Assembly: GCA_022457155.1 (NCBI GenBank)
Contig: JAJGOT010000135.1
Coordinates: forward strand, 1,594,001 to 1,658,000
DNA length: 64,000 nucleotides
DNA from: Cladopsammia gracilis
Taxonomy: Eukaryota; Cnidaria; Anthozoa; Scleractinia; Dendrophylliidae
Direction of reading: 5' to 3'
Of this stretch, positions 34,148-44,970 are shown piece by piece. Each line of letters begins with the position of its first letter. Positions within the stretch are counted from its first letter, which is position 1. A program made the translations under genes and the position numbers. The notes below the pieces were generated by a model. It searched no databases. It saw nothing but the letters and a program-made list of their open reading frames with translations, and was not told the DNA's origin.

Positions 34148-35554
34148 TTACACGTTTTCATGATCAGTTGCATAGAAAGCTTCAATTTTGGCCTCGTGTA
34201 AGTCGGTTAACATGCTGTTACTCCTGTCCGGTTTATCGTCTACTGTTTTTTCTTGAACTCCTGTTGGGTGTACGTGTGAGAACATTCTTAATTTTCTGTC
34301 TTTTTTCTTCGCACTTTTCGTAGCAGGCTGCTGGTGGGAGAGATCAGTGACATTCCGATCCACAGCGTCGTTGTATTTGACATCTCCTTCTTTCTTCAAA
34401 CTCCTCTGTTTAGCGCTGACGGTAAACACAAGAATCCCAGATAAGACTTCACTCGCGCGAAAGCAGGTTTGCATAGCCCACCATGGCCAAGCCCGGACAA
34501 ACTGTGCATCAGAATAAACTCCAAACACTCCAGCACTGGAATAGATAAACATGATAGTCAAAATAAAGTTATTGACTCCTGAAGCATAGATGAGGCGGAT
34601 GTAAAGAACATCCTTTTTACTTTTCATTTCTTTGTGACCGAAGAGTTTATGGTCGAGTTTGTAAGCGAGAGCTACATAACCAACTCCGAGCACAGTTCCC
34701 CAGAGTATGAAAAACACTTGGCAGAATACAAGAATACCTTTGGCTTTGCCGAACTCCGAAACAACAAAATCTGAAATAAGCACCAAAGCGAAGTGAAGCA
34801 GGATTACTTTGATTATGACGCTGAATTTCTGCATCCTTTGAGGAGCGAGGGAAATTTTTGCTGTCTCTACCAGGGCTAGGATCACAAGGGAGTCCGCTGA
34901 CGTGAGACACGGGCTCGCCAAGGACCATATCACCCGCATAGCATGAATGTTGTCTATTACGGCTCCTTGTAGGTAAGGGTCTGTGAACAGTACAAATGCC
35001 CGGGTGGCGCCCAATATCAGCATAACAATATTCAAACTGAGCCCAAGGTGTTTTTTATCGAGTCCTACGCATAGATTGTGCACAATGAAATAAGAAGAAT
35101 AAACCGCGAACCCCAGGAATAAGACTGCGAACAGATAGACATGGATCTCCCAAGCTGCTCCCCATTGCTCGTACGCCTTAGGCCAGTCTGGACCGGGCTC
35201 GGGCCAGGCTTCCGCCGTGCCTTCTGGTTCAGACTCTGGTTCAACTGATGGATTTTCAGCCTCCGATATTGGCAGTGGGGAAGGACTAGACTGTACGATG
35301 GCAAGCGCCTGTGCGGTTGTGTTTTCATTCAAGTCTGCGTTCGTACCAACTTCTTGATCCTGCGCACTGTTAACACCACCATGGCCAGTGATGTTTAGTC
35401 CGGAAAACGGAGTCTTTGATTCTTTTCCTTGCGCGGTGATGATGGCGATTATCAGGATCAGAGCCTTAAAATACAAGCACGAATGCCATTTAGCCGTGCG
35501 TGCATATGTCTTTACGAATAAAATATATTTTAAAATCCATTTCAATATCAACAT
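34148..35554 (-). CDS. PRRT3/PRRT4-like seven-segment membrane protein, copy 2
   Basis: A 468-residue frame from the ATG at 35554. It is almost the same as copy 1 from the signal-like segment onward. Differences are concentrated in the C-terminal tail and few fall in the membrane core. Where copy 1 has TAG before GCTCTG, this copy has AAG, so the frame stays open upstream and gives a second hydrophobic N-terminal stretch (MLILKWILKYILF). That stretch may be real, or it may be intron read-through if splicing uses the same acceptor. Seven hydrophobic segments and the WPWWAMQT motif are intact. It ends DHENV; copy 1 ends DHEDV. It lies on the same strand as copy 1, about 5 kb upstream. Confidence 0.83.
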   Translation of the reverse strand: MLILKWILKYILFVKTYARTAKWHSCLYFKALILIIAIITAQGKESKTPFSGLNITGHGGVNSAQDQEVGTNADLNENTTAQALAIVQSSPSPLPISEAENPSVEPESEPEGTAEAWPEPGPDWPKAYEQWGAAWEIHVYLFAVLFLGFAVYSSYFIVHNLCVGLDKKHLGLSLNIVMLILGATRAFVLFTDPYLQGAVIDNIHAMRVIWSLASPCLTSADSLVILALVETAKISLAPQRMQKFSVIIKVILLHFALVLISDFVVSEFGKAKGILVFCQVFFILWGTVLGVGYVALAYKLDHKLFGHKEMKSKKDVLYIRLIYASGVNNFILTIMFIYSSAGVFGVYSDAQFVRAWPWWAMQTCFRASEVLSGILVFTVSAKQRSLKKEGDVKYNDAVDRNVTDLSHQQPATKSAKKKDRKLRMFSHVHPTGVQEKTVDDKPDRSNSMLTDLHEAKIEAFYATDHENV

Positions 35555-35833
35555 GTGTGTTAAAACACACAGCCGTGCTAAGAATCTCAGCACAGCAATA
35601 AAAAATCCACACAAGAAATCAATCAATCAAAAATCCAAATATATGATTTCGATGGTCGGAAATTAACAGCTTACTTTTGTGTGGCTCTTTTGTATGTTTC
35701 ACTGAACAACAATTTAAAATCGTCAAATAAACTGTTGTCAAAAGCAGATAAAATTATAGGGCCTTTCTGTTCCGTGACCGTTACATCGGTCGTCCGACAC
35801 TCATACGAAAGAAAATAGGAGGTGTGTCCTGCC

Positions 35834-35841
35834 CTTTTATA
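35834..35841 (-). promoter_or_regulatory. TATA box of PRRT-like copy 2, followed by a 55-bp insertion
   Basis: The same GCTATAAAAGGGC as in copy 1. Directly downstream, 35777-35831 has no counterpart in copy 1, after which the copies realign at CACGGAACAGAA. The insertion falls where transcription should begin, so the first transcribed bases must differ between the two genes. A donor-like CACAAAA/GTAAGC near 35677 could end a non-coding exon 1. Confidence 0.6.
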
Positions 35842-36527
35842 GCTTCGCTCCGTGTTTAATGTTTAAAAATGTTTGTGTACCAGGTTTGTCTCATTTAGTA
35901 GTAAGAATCCAACAAATTAACAACGACGCAGAAATCTTGCCAACAATACTGCTCTTCACAGATCTTTAACAAGGCTGCCGGCAAAAGAGGGTAATGTTCA
36001 GTATAAACTTCATTACACGCGCGTACTTATGGGTTTCAGTTGATGGCAAAATAAAAATTCTCACCATAAAACCAATCCATTTTTTATCGTGTTTCATTCT
36101 TCATTTCTTGGTCTTCTTGATCACCTCGTTTTTTCTACATCGTTGTGTTCATTACAAGAGTCAGTAAGAGATTAAAGTCTGAATGACATCATACTAAGTT
36201 AATTATGTAATTATTCACTTACGATGAGCGCATCCGATTCCGATAGCTATCGTTCTAGTTTAATTTTCTTTCTCATTTTCTTATTACATTTCCGTTTATT
36301 GCTTCGAATACTCTACATTTGAATTGAGCGCACGCAACAATAAACAGCGCGCGCACCTAAAGCCCGAGCTAAACGTTCCAACATTCAGTTGGCCAACATT
36401 TGTTCGCCAATGTTGTCCAACACCTACAAACATGGCGTGCTGCCGGAAAATTTCAACGTTGTTGGCCAACAATTGCTGGAACGTTTACCCCGGGATTAAC
36501 TCAACTAAAACTGTAATCGATCTGCAA

Positions 36528-36926
36528 CTAAATTAGCAAAATACAAATAAAACATGTAAACTGCAAACCAACAACAGATCATTCAATGGCACTTCAGATT
36601 TGCTGATTCCTGAGTTAAACTTTTGCATGCAATGATAATGACTGTACACTGATTCAAGAGCGTCTTTTATTAAATATTGACATTTTTACAGTGATAATCA
36701 CAAAAAAGGGCGAACAGAGCTTAGGAACTGTACATCTCCAAGACCCTTTCCTGTTCACATAATTATAGTGCGTCGCGCCTTGCCGTTAGCACCCAACAAA
36801 CTTGTTTACAAGTTTCAACGATATCGCCAGCTGATTCTTATAATTATTTTCGTAATTGCGGACACATGTGAAGCATTAAAGCGAATAAAATTTTCGTATT
36901 TCATAACTTAACTTCTCACTTCCGTG
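36528..36926. other. no recognised feature
   Basis: AT-rich sequence right of duplication unit 2. Confidence 0.6.
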
Positions 36927-36930
36927 TTAA

Positions 36931-37232
36931 AGTGCCTATCACCCCTTGAAAGTTATTTTCAGAATCAACTCTATGTACATTGAATAGTTGAATGGTAAAA
37001 TATTTCTTGTTTTGAACGTCGTGTTAGTGAGTTATAGAGATTTGAATTTACAAAATGCTAATTAGATGACGTCAACCCGGGAATCATTTATTATACAACT
37101 ACTTGTTTTCACCTCCAAGTAATATTTTTTTCCAATCAATTGACTATCCACAGTTTATTTTTAGTATTTCTCAAATTAATTATCCTCAAGCTGTGAATTG
37201 TGCATTGTAAATGGGCGTAGAAATAATGGCTT
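36931..37232. mobile_element. TTAA-type MITE, truncated copy
   Basis: Starts AGTGCCTATCACCCC after TTAA (36927-36930) and matches the left two thirds of 39447-39883, ending inside the element. Confidence 0.75.
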
Positions 37233-37479
37233 GTTTTGAGGCCCTATTTAAAACCTCAATGGTATTACCATGGCAACGCCAACCTCGATACATCTGTGGG
37301 AAATTAATACTTCAATATTATTTTGATTTCAGGGTAAAAATGTGATAAAGATCCGCAAAGTATAACTCTAATTGTTTTGCCTCCAAATAAATTAAATAGC
37401 GAAACCAAAACAAAAATATTTTGAGCCATCTTTTCAAAATTCTAACTAACATCCCCGTCACATTTATATGAGAGTCCCT

Positions 37480-38347
37480 CCGGTAAATATCGTCGCTTGT
37501 CTAAGCAAAAAGTTGCTCGTTAATAATAAATTAGACGCGACTTTAGATAGCGTTTTACACGAACCCAGTTTCATTACTAAGTTCTTCGTTCGAGATCTTG
37601 TTGGGCAAGAAAATGTGACATATTCTCCTGAGACAACCGTTGTGGAAGGTGTTGATCTTGTTCATGTCGCTCTTTACCACTCGCCAGCACTCGACGCCAT
37701 ACAACAGAACTGGCTTGACAATACTGTTGTAGAGTCTGAGCTTCATTACAAAACTGTACTGCTTTGATTTCCAGGCAGGCTAGAATCGTGCAAAAGCACC
37801 GCTTTTTTCCCAAGCCTTGCCTTGATGTCCTTCTGTGCTGCATTGTCCTTTGCAAAGAGGCTATACCCAGGTAGGTGAATTCTTCAACGAAGTCAAGTGG
37901 TTCACCATTTGCTGTAATTCGTGCATCTGGAGTGGCATTGATGCACATTGACAACAACAACAACAACAACAAGAAGTTTTATTTCAAGTTAAGTTATAAG
38001 TTTACAAAGCTTTTGCTCGCAATTAGCAAGGGCACAGGAGAAAAAGAAAATTGTACGTGAGCTTGACAGGAGTGATCACATTACTTGGGTCTTCGAGGTG
38101 TAAATGGCCTGTCTGCTTGGCAAACCTGTTGAGCTTGTCGGTCTTCTGTGACAACGGTTTGTGGAAAGAGCAGCAAGGTCATCCGCAAAGTCAAGATCTT
38201 CGAGTTGGGAAAAGAGTGTCCACTGAATGATCCGGGGTCTGTCAGCCGTTGTTCTTCGCATGATCCAGTCAATGGCAAGCAGGAAGAGGATGGGTGAGAT
38301 GATACAAAATGCATCCCTGTCGTGCACCTGACCTCACAGAGAACCAT
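37480..38347 (-). pseudogene. non-LTR reverse transcriptase fragment
   Basis: The minus-strand coding pieces give LSPILFLLAIDW, DLDFADDLAAL (the catalytic (F/Y)xDD box), EPLDFVEEFTYLG and VKPVLLYGVECW, as in LINE reverse transcriptases. Frames shift several times. About 37950-38074, with a (CAA)n tract, interrupts it and is probably a later insertion. Confidence 0.75.
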
Positions 38348-38379
38348 TCTGACAGGTTACCATCAACGATGACACTGCA

Positions 38380-38716
38380 CTCGATTAATAAAAAAAGAAA
38401 AAAAGAAAATATTCTATACTGGAACAAAACAAAAGCAGTAATTTGGAGATAAAGTGCAGGATTGCAAGGATGGAAGTGGATTACAGTTCATGAAATTAGA
38501 TTTATTCACAGACGGTCAAGAAATCAAACTTGCCATTCTTGTGAAATTTTGACTTTTCTAGCCGTTATTTTGTCTGTTTAGTTCATATTTCTTTGCTTCT
38601 ATCCTTTTTGGCGATGGTTTCCTCCAATTTCAAGATAGTAAAGTAAGCTTATTTAAAGCAAGCTCCTGGCCATAATCATGAAAACACGATATATCAGCCA
38701 GGACAGTGTCCCTTTA
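38380..38716 (-). mobile_element. reverse copy of the 4247-4927 element
   Basis: Shares CAAACTACTGCTTTTGTTTT (inverted) and ends GGACAGTGTCCCTTTAA. It lacks the nested Mutator-like MITE, leaving an intact GCTTATTTAAAGCAAGC-type target region. Confidence 0.7.
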
Positions 38717-38837
38717 AACGCGAGCCGAATCGTTAAACAGATTACTTTATACCCAAGTATCACTTAAAGTAGAGTGTTTGTTTATCTTCCGGCACCTGTT
38801 CAATTGCCTTACTGTGAGCACCCAACATACCTTTTTA

Positions 38838-39343
38838 CTCATGCGCGTAGCGGCATGAGGTAAGGTTTCGGCTCCGTTTTTCTTGTTTTTATTATTTTTA
38901 TTTTTTGTGTCACGATTTTGCATGCAAATTTATGCACGCATATTTTAAATTGTACACTTCCGGTTCATAGCTTTGCCACTACACTTCCTGTTTAGTGACT
39001 TCCGGCTACTCTCACTTCCGGTAAAAGAGCATTACTCAAGTGTCACGACAGCGTCTCCTACAACCCTACTTACATTAGCAATGTTCATGTTTGGTATATA
39101 TAAGACATAGAAGAATCATTCCCTTCATTGTGGTACAGCCTTCATTTCCAAAACAATCAATAGTAAACAACGTGGTTTGCAGGAACGATGACTGAATGAA
39201 AGGAGTACCTTCGCCATGTCGGACATCTTCTTATCATCTTCTTATCTTCTTATCATCTTCTTCTCATCTTCTTATCTTCTTATCATCTTCTTAACTTACT
39301 TACGCATGCGCATGAGTAAAGGCTGCTGGGAGCCTCTTGTTAT
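38838..39343. mobile_element. ACTCATGCGC family element, copy 1
   Basis: Ends ACTCATGCGCGTAGCG and GCATGCGCATGAGT. It includes GATTTTGCATGCAAATTTA and a CTTATCATCTT tandem tract at 39222-39296. A related longer copy is 49333-50395. Confidence 0.65.
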
Positions 39344-39446
39344 ATTTACAAGTTAGCCAATCAGAGAGTGCTAATTCAATTGACGGGCGCGCCTCCTTTC
39401 AAAGTTGAGCACGATCAAATATGTAATCTTGTCGCTTCGTTTTTAA

Positions 39447-39883
39447 AGCGCCTATCACCCCTAGAAAGTTATTTTCAGAATCAACTCTATGTACATTGAA
39501 TAGTTGAATGGTAGAATATTTCTTGTTTTGAACGTCGCGTTTGTGAGTTATAGAGAATGAACTTACAAAATGCTAATTAGATGACGTCAACCCGGGAATT
39601 TGCCATTATTTCTACGCCAATTTACAATGCGCAGTTTACAGCTTGAGGATAATTAATTTGATAAATACTAAAAATAAACTGTGGATAATCAACTGTCGTA
39701 ATAAATATTACTTGGAGGTGTAAACAAGTAGTTGTATAATAAATGATTCCCGGGTTGACGTCATCTAATTAGCATTTTGTAAATTCAAATCTCTAGAACT
39801 CACTAAATCGACGTTCAAAACAAGAAATATTTTACCGTTCAACTATTCAATGCACTTAGAGTTGATAGGGGGTGATAGGCACT
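39447..39883. mobile_element. TTAA-type MITE, full copy with about 140-bp arms
   Basis: Ends AGCGCCTATCACCCC and GGGTGATAGGCACT, TTAA on both sides. The arms include ATGACGTCAACCCGGG and the inverse. The truncated relative is 36931-37232. Confidence 0.85.
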
Positions 39884-40286
39884 TTAACATTTGCCACGCG
39901 GGTAAATCCCATCCCAGTCTGCGAGCGCCTAATAAACTATTTCGAGCCACCTTAAAAGTACCAGAATCTCGTACTAAACGGTCGTAATAACAAGGTGGTC
40001 ATTTTAACGGAGTGTTCGTATCAAGGGGTACCAATATAAATATATTCCGGCTTCGATGACATGGCCATGAATTACAGCCCGCCAATCGTAAAGAGTTCCG
40101 AAATTTCTGTATCGTTTGTTAATCTCGTAATGATTCTGAGCTTCACTAATGGTTTAAAATAAAACAACAAAATTTCTATCGATAAATCCTGAAAGGTCTT
40201 CTGAGCGTTAAACTGGCAGCGCAAGTTTTTGCAAGTTTATGCAAATAGCCTTCAAAAACTTGCCATGTGTTGGCAACGCCAAAATA

Positions 40287-40477
40287 GGCCATTTCCGAGT
40301 TGCCTTTAGCCTCTCTATCAAAGCGAGGCTAGGTGCGAAACCTTTCATATGAAAATGAGTTTTCATTCACATGCAAATAGAACTTATTTGCATGTGAATG
40401 AAAACTCATTTTCATATGAAAGGTTTCGCACCTAGCCTCGCTTTGATAGAGAGGCTAAAGGCAACTCGGAAATGGCA
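40287..40477. mobile_element. near-perfect palindromic MITE, 94-bp arms
   Basis: Arms GGCCATTTCCGAGTTGCC and inverse, then AGCGAGGCTAGGTGCGAAAC and CATGTGAATGAAAACTC. TA lies on each side. Almost no mismatches between the arms. Confidence 0.9.
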
Positions 40478-40549
40478 TATTGCGGTTTACAGTACTGGAT
40501 GCAAGCGTCATTATAACGAGGCAGGATTAATTTATCATATGCAAATCAA

Positions 40550-40975
40550 GGCAAATGGCACACATCACAGGCACCCCAAGAACCGGTGGTAACGATGCTT
40601 CCCTAGAGCGATTATTCTGAAGTATTAAGTGATTTATTCTTAGGAGTGCCAGTCCATCGTGGTATGATCCTGCATGTCAGTTCTACACAAAAGGCACCCA
40701 GCACAGGCATACCCCAAGGAGTCGACTGAAAAAATAATTGACAGCAAAGCAGAGGTAACAGTGTTTCCCTCGATCGATTAATTTGAAGTATTCAATGATT
40801 AATTCTCAGGAGTTTCAGTTCATTATGGTATGATCACTCGTGCGCATCAGTTCCACTCAAATGGCACACAGCACAGGCACCCCAAGGAGTGAACTGAAGT
40901 ACTTCAATGATTGATTCTCAGGAGTGTCAGTTTATTATGGTAATTATGCACATCTGTTCCACTATTATCTCGTTG
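40550..40975. repeat. tandem repeat downstream of PRRT-like copy 3
   Basis: Three imperfect direct units, marked by ATTCTCAGGAGTGTCAGT-like blocks at about 40638, 40803 and 40914 and by GGCACACAGCACAGGC-like blocks. Spacing is about 165 then 111 bp; the last unit lacks an internal stretch. It begins about 85 bp past the stop codon at 41060, so it would form part of the 3'UTR or its flank. Confidence 0.55.
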
Positions 40976-41059
40976 GGCAGTGGGCACTCCCTGTTACCAC
41001 CTTATCGGCTTCGCTCCATCATTTCATTTTCAGTCTCCGCTAATTTTTCTTTTTCAATC

Positions 41060-42660
41060 CTATACAGGTGTAACCTTGTTTCTGCTAAATTTCTGGAGTT
41101 TGTCGGATTTGCTTTCGTTTTTTGCATCAAACTTTTTAGTCTCTACTTCTTTTTCGTCATCTTTAAATACACCTGCATCAAATGACGAGAAGCTCCCTTC
41201 AAATGATAACTTTTTTATGCTGATTTTCCGCTTTGCCTCGTGAAGAGCTGTAAACATGCTCTCTCTCCTTAGGCGTTTATAACCAAATTCTAAAAGTTCT
41301 CTCCCGAGCTCACTGTCTTTGCTGTTAAGCGTGTCGTCATCTGCTTCACCAGAAGATTGAAATTCTGTGGTACCAGGTACGCGGATAATAGAGCGACAAG
41401 TACTTGTAGTGCTAGTCTCGATCCAACACTCTCTCCCTGCGGTGAGCCGGAGTTTTGGGTTTGTGCCATGCCAATTCTCCCCAGTGAGCTGCCCTAAAGC
41501 AAGTTCTCGGAGAGCGGTATAAGGACTTACAATACTGCCATTATCATTCCTGGAAGATTTCTGTTTAAGCCGCTTGAAGCACCTTTCCCATATTGCTGTT
41601 TTGGACTCGGAAGAACTTCTTTCCTCTATCGAGCATATGGACTCGCCAGTTTGATTTTTGGTTACCATGGATACCGCATCTTTGACCCGTGTACGTTTTG
41701 CACTTACTGTGAATATCAGCACGCACGCTAAAATTTCACTAAAACGCGAGAGCGTCTGCAACGCCCACCAAGGCCACGCGTCCACAAACTGGACGTCTGA
41801 ATAAACACCAAAGACGCCAAACGCCGAATAAACCATAATCCCGCACAGAAAGTAGTTGGCGGCGCCTGAGGCGTAAATGAGGTAGATGTAGATTTTATCG
41901 GCTGTCTCTTTCGGATTTTTATGGCTGAAGAGCTGCATGTCAAGTTTGTATCCTAGAATGAAGTTTACTGTCCCCAAAACGCTGCCCCACGCAGTAGAGA
42001 ACAACTGACAAAAGAGTAGCATCGCTTTCGCCTCCGCATAATCAGACACAACGCAGTCAGTGGTTATAACAAGAGCGAAATGAAAGAATATGATGACTAA
42101 ATTAACACTTGCCTTTTGCAGCTTTGGTGGAGCAATGGAAATTTTCGTCGTCTCGATAAGGGCTAAAATCATCAAGCAATCGGAGGCAGTCAAACAAGGC
42201 CCAGAAAGGGACCAAATAACACGCATTGCCGCGGTGTTGTGAATTATGTTCCCCTGATGATAAGGGTCCAGGAACATGACAAAGGCCCTGGTAAACCCAA
42301 AGAGGGCCACCATTATGTTCAGGTTCACGCTCAAGTACTTTCCTTGAAGACCATCATAAACATTGGCGATAACGTAATACCCTGCATATAAACCAATGAG
42401 GAGACAAACTGTTGCGTAAAGATAAACATGTAGTTCCCATGCCCATTTCCAAGTTTCGTAAGCCTCGTCCCAGCGGGGCCCAGGCTCGGGCCAGTTTTCC
42501 GGCGTTGGCTCGCTGTTGCCTGTGGAGTTTGATTTGCCCTCAGGCTCTGAGTTCGGCTCTGTATAGGCGTGATTTTGACTTCCGGTGAGTTCCGCTTCCG
42601 GTTCAGATTCAGGTTCGGCCCTAGGTTTCCTTTGCGCACGCTCGGTAAAAAAATGCACAT
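41060..42660 (-). CDS. PRRT3/PRRT4-like seven-segment membrane protein, diverged copy 3 (main exon)
   Basis: A single large exon of about 533 codons, starting after a CTTTCAG acceptor at 42661, so an upstream exon with the start codon is expected. It has an acidic, Pro-rich leader with PESEPEAELTG and WPEPGPRWDEAYETW. Seven hydrophobic segments parallel copies 1 and 2: WELHVYLYATVCL, NIMVALFGFTRAFV, RVIWSLSGPCLTASD, a FHFALVITTDCVV segment, LLFCQLFSTAWGSVLG, YLIYASGAANYF and WPWWALQTLSRFSEIL. Its tail is much longer, about 200 residues, and rich in Ser, Lys and Glu. Clear family identity with strong divergence implies an older duplication than the one that separated copies 1 and 2. A possible first exon near 42700-42760 does not keep phase, so the start is unresolved. 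Confidence 0.82.
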
Positions 42661-42972
42661 CTGAAAGCAACAGAACATATTTTTCAAATTTAAATTTATG
42701 TCAACTGACCGATTTTAGAAGCGAAGATTGCTCTTTCCTAGATGTCACAGAATTCATCACTTTGGCCACGGTCTGACAGTTTTACAAGACATAACATAAT
42801 CAATGAGTGGCCTCAGTTTATCAGTACGGACCGGTTTTGTTTGCAGAGTCGCTCACTGGCGAAATGTTTCTTCCTTTACCCTCAAGGGGATATGCTCGAT
42901 TATCCTGAGCTGCTAGCTTAGTCTAATGTCTTAATTAATACAATAGCAAAAAATATGCATGTATATAACTTT

Positions 42973-43376
42973 TTACCACAATTGCCGCTAAACTCGCAAT
43001 CTGATTGGTCGACTTGAGTGGTGAATGAGAGTCCTGACAACGGTGCTGACGCTAACATCACGTGCACTTGAAAAACACCAATCAGATTGCGAGAAAGTTA
43101 TAGACAACGCTTGCTCTTTCTTTGCTGTCACGTTTTGTAACAAGACTTCGATTTTTCCTTGTGTTTTTTTCTAAATATTGTTGTAAAAAACAAATTTACA
43201 CCGGTTTTCCGTGGTGTGGACTCTTATTTACCTCGATTTACGTCATCACATGGTCAAAATTTGTTGCTGACTCACTCGGCTACGCCTCGTGAGTCCACAA
43301 CATTTTGACCATGTGATGACGTAAATTGTGGTAAATAAGAGTCCACACCACGGAAAACCGGTGTAAATTTGTTAAA
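42973..43376 (-). mobile_element. composite hairpin element, copy 2 (inverted)
   Basis: Same two modules as 33652-34050 in reverse order. The centre of the hairpin is ACTCGGCTACGCCTCGT, the inverse of the other copy with one change. Confidence 0.85.
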
Positions 43377-43641
43377 TTTACAGATTCGTTAAGAGAATAA
43401 AAGGATGATAAGAATAATAAATATAAAAATATATAGAGAACTAATTGATATTTAAAATGTAATCTATTGATAAAACTACATTTAAATATTTCCGTATTTA
43501 CTCGAGGAAGCATATATACTTCTGGGATTCCTAAGATGAAGCGAGCTCTGTTTTACACGAGGTAATAAAGGAAAAAGAGGATGAGATTGATTTCTTTAAA
43601 TTCTATTAAAAAGAGAATGGTCAGACTTCCCTTTCAAGTAA

Positions 43642-43787
43642 TATATCAAACACGAGGAACAGTGTTTCATCAGATTTCCAAACACCGAGAAGTGGATTGG
43701 AAAAACGAGGCGCAGCCGAGTTTTTTTAAACCACTTCAAGGTGTTTGGAAATCTGATGAAACACTGTTTCGAGTGTTTGATATAGCT
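43642..43787. mobile_element. hairpin MITE, CAAACACC family copy B
   Basis: Arms TATCAAACACGAGGAACAG, then TTTCATCAGATTTCCAAAC, with inverse partners; centre AACGAGGCGCAGCCGAGT. Copy A is 8352-8502. Confidence 0.88.
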
Positions 43788-44246
43788 TCTCAAACTGATC
43801 GTTAAATGCGGAGAAAACGAAGGAATAAAATCGCCAAAATCTATGCAAATTAAGAAACGATTTCAAAACCTCCTTCACGGTAGTGATTTCCTTTGTGTTC
43901 TCGTCATGAATTATTAATGAGTTTGAGAATATTCTTAGAAAAATCGTAAAAGTGAATTTATTTCAAGGTGTATCTCTCAGCTATAAGAGTAACGGGAAGG
44001 TGCGAATGAGGCCAAATCGTTAGACTCGAAAAAAAGTCCTATTAGGCTAAAAACAAGACCCAACAAATGTCCAATGACCCAGAACATAACACCAAAAAGT
44101 CCCTTTTCTCTCTGCATAAAAAGGTTACGCTTTTTTCCAACCCCCAAAAAGGCCTCACCAAAATCTTTCACCAAAAAGGTCAACACAAAATTTCTAACCT
44201 AAAAAAATCCTCAGATCATAAATTTCGATTTGAACGTTAATTTCAG

Positions 44247-44444
44247 CACACACCTTTTTCAAGCGAAGACAGCAATGTTTCTTCTTTGAAAAGTTTCTTT
44301 GATGACAACAGCCTAGCACCATGGGGTCTGGATTCCAGCTCCGACCAAAGAAATAAAATCTATAACGCAATGAAAAACAGTTTAATTAGAATTCATTATT
44401 TTTGCGCTACTATATTTTGGATTATATGGAACTCTTACATGTAA
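44247..44444 (+). CDS. possible terminal exon, product unknown
   Basis: After an acceptor-like GTTAATTTCAG, an open frame of 65 codons ends in TAA. Its first 40 residues are Ser/Asp-rich (SSEDSNVSSLKSFFDDNS, then LAPWGLDSSSDQRNK), which is unlike the surrounding AT-rich DNA. No upstream partner exon was found. Low confidence. Confidence 0.2.
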   Translation, partial: HTPFSSEDSNVSSLKSFFDDNSLAPWGLDSSSDQRNKIYNAMKNSLIRIHYFCATIFWIIWNSYM

Positions 44445-44970
44445 CATGACTATTCAATCTGCGAATGCCCCGCTGACCCTACCAAATTTCTCGCGAAAAA
44501 TAAAGAAAATTCGTACAGTGATAATTTGAAAGGTGTAGTAAATACGAAGATAAGGAATCACAAAACATAAGGACACGAATCACGTGCGATGAAAATGCTT
44601 TTTTAGGAAATCATTAGCGAAGGTTTGCGTGCTATACATGTGTAAATAGTGAATTGTTTTGAATGGAGGAGTTTGGGAAATAAATAAAAGAAAAGTAACA
44701 GCTGAAAGATTAGAAACCGAGTGCATGCATAAACGCACACTAACTTAAAAGGACAATAAGTGGTTTCACACTAAGGCTTTAAGAGCATCATATATGCATA
44801 AGTGCATTTGAAACCTACTTTGAATGTGAAAGAGTAAAATGCACACACTTGAACCCTACTTTGTGACCATGGAAACGTCTCTGTTTCAAAGGAGCCGAAG
44901 TACCCGGCCAAGTATGATCTGCACCACACTTGAGAAGGTACTTGACCAATGGGAAAACAGAAGCCGACTA

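Larger units (their letters stand above)
28817..36527. repeat. tandem segmental duplication carrying PRRT-like copies 1 and 2
   Basis: Unit 1 is about 28817-32412 and unit 2 about 32927-36527, in direct orientation with about 510 bp between. Homology covers the SINE piece downstream of each gene, the coding exon, the 5' region, the promoter, and a far-upstream MITE (32251-32385 and 36362-36490, termini near GTTCCAACATTCAGTTGGCC). Unit 1 alone has a TA-MITE (31180-31462) and a LINE block (about 31540-32130). Unit 2 alone has elements at 33021-33321, 33480-33625 and 33652-34050 and a 55-bp promoter insertion. Confidence 0.88.

Noticed and set aside
37468..37767. 99-residue plus-strand frame
   Set aside because: It is antisense to the LINE reverse-transcriptase fragment, whose motifs read on the minus strand.
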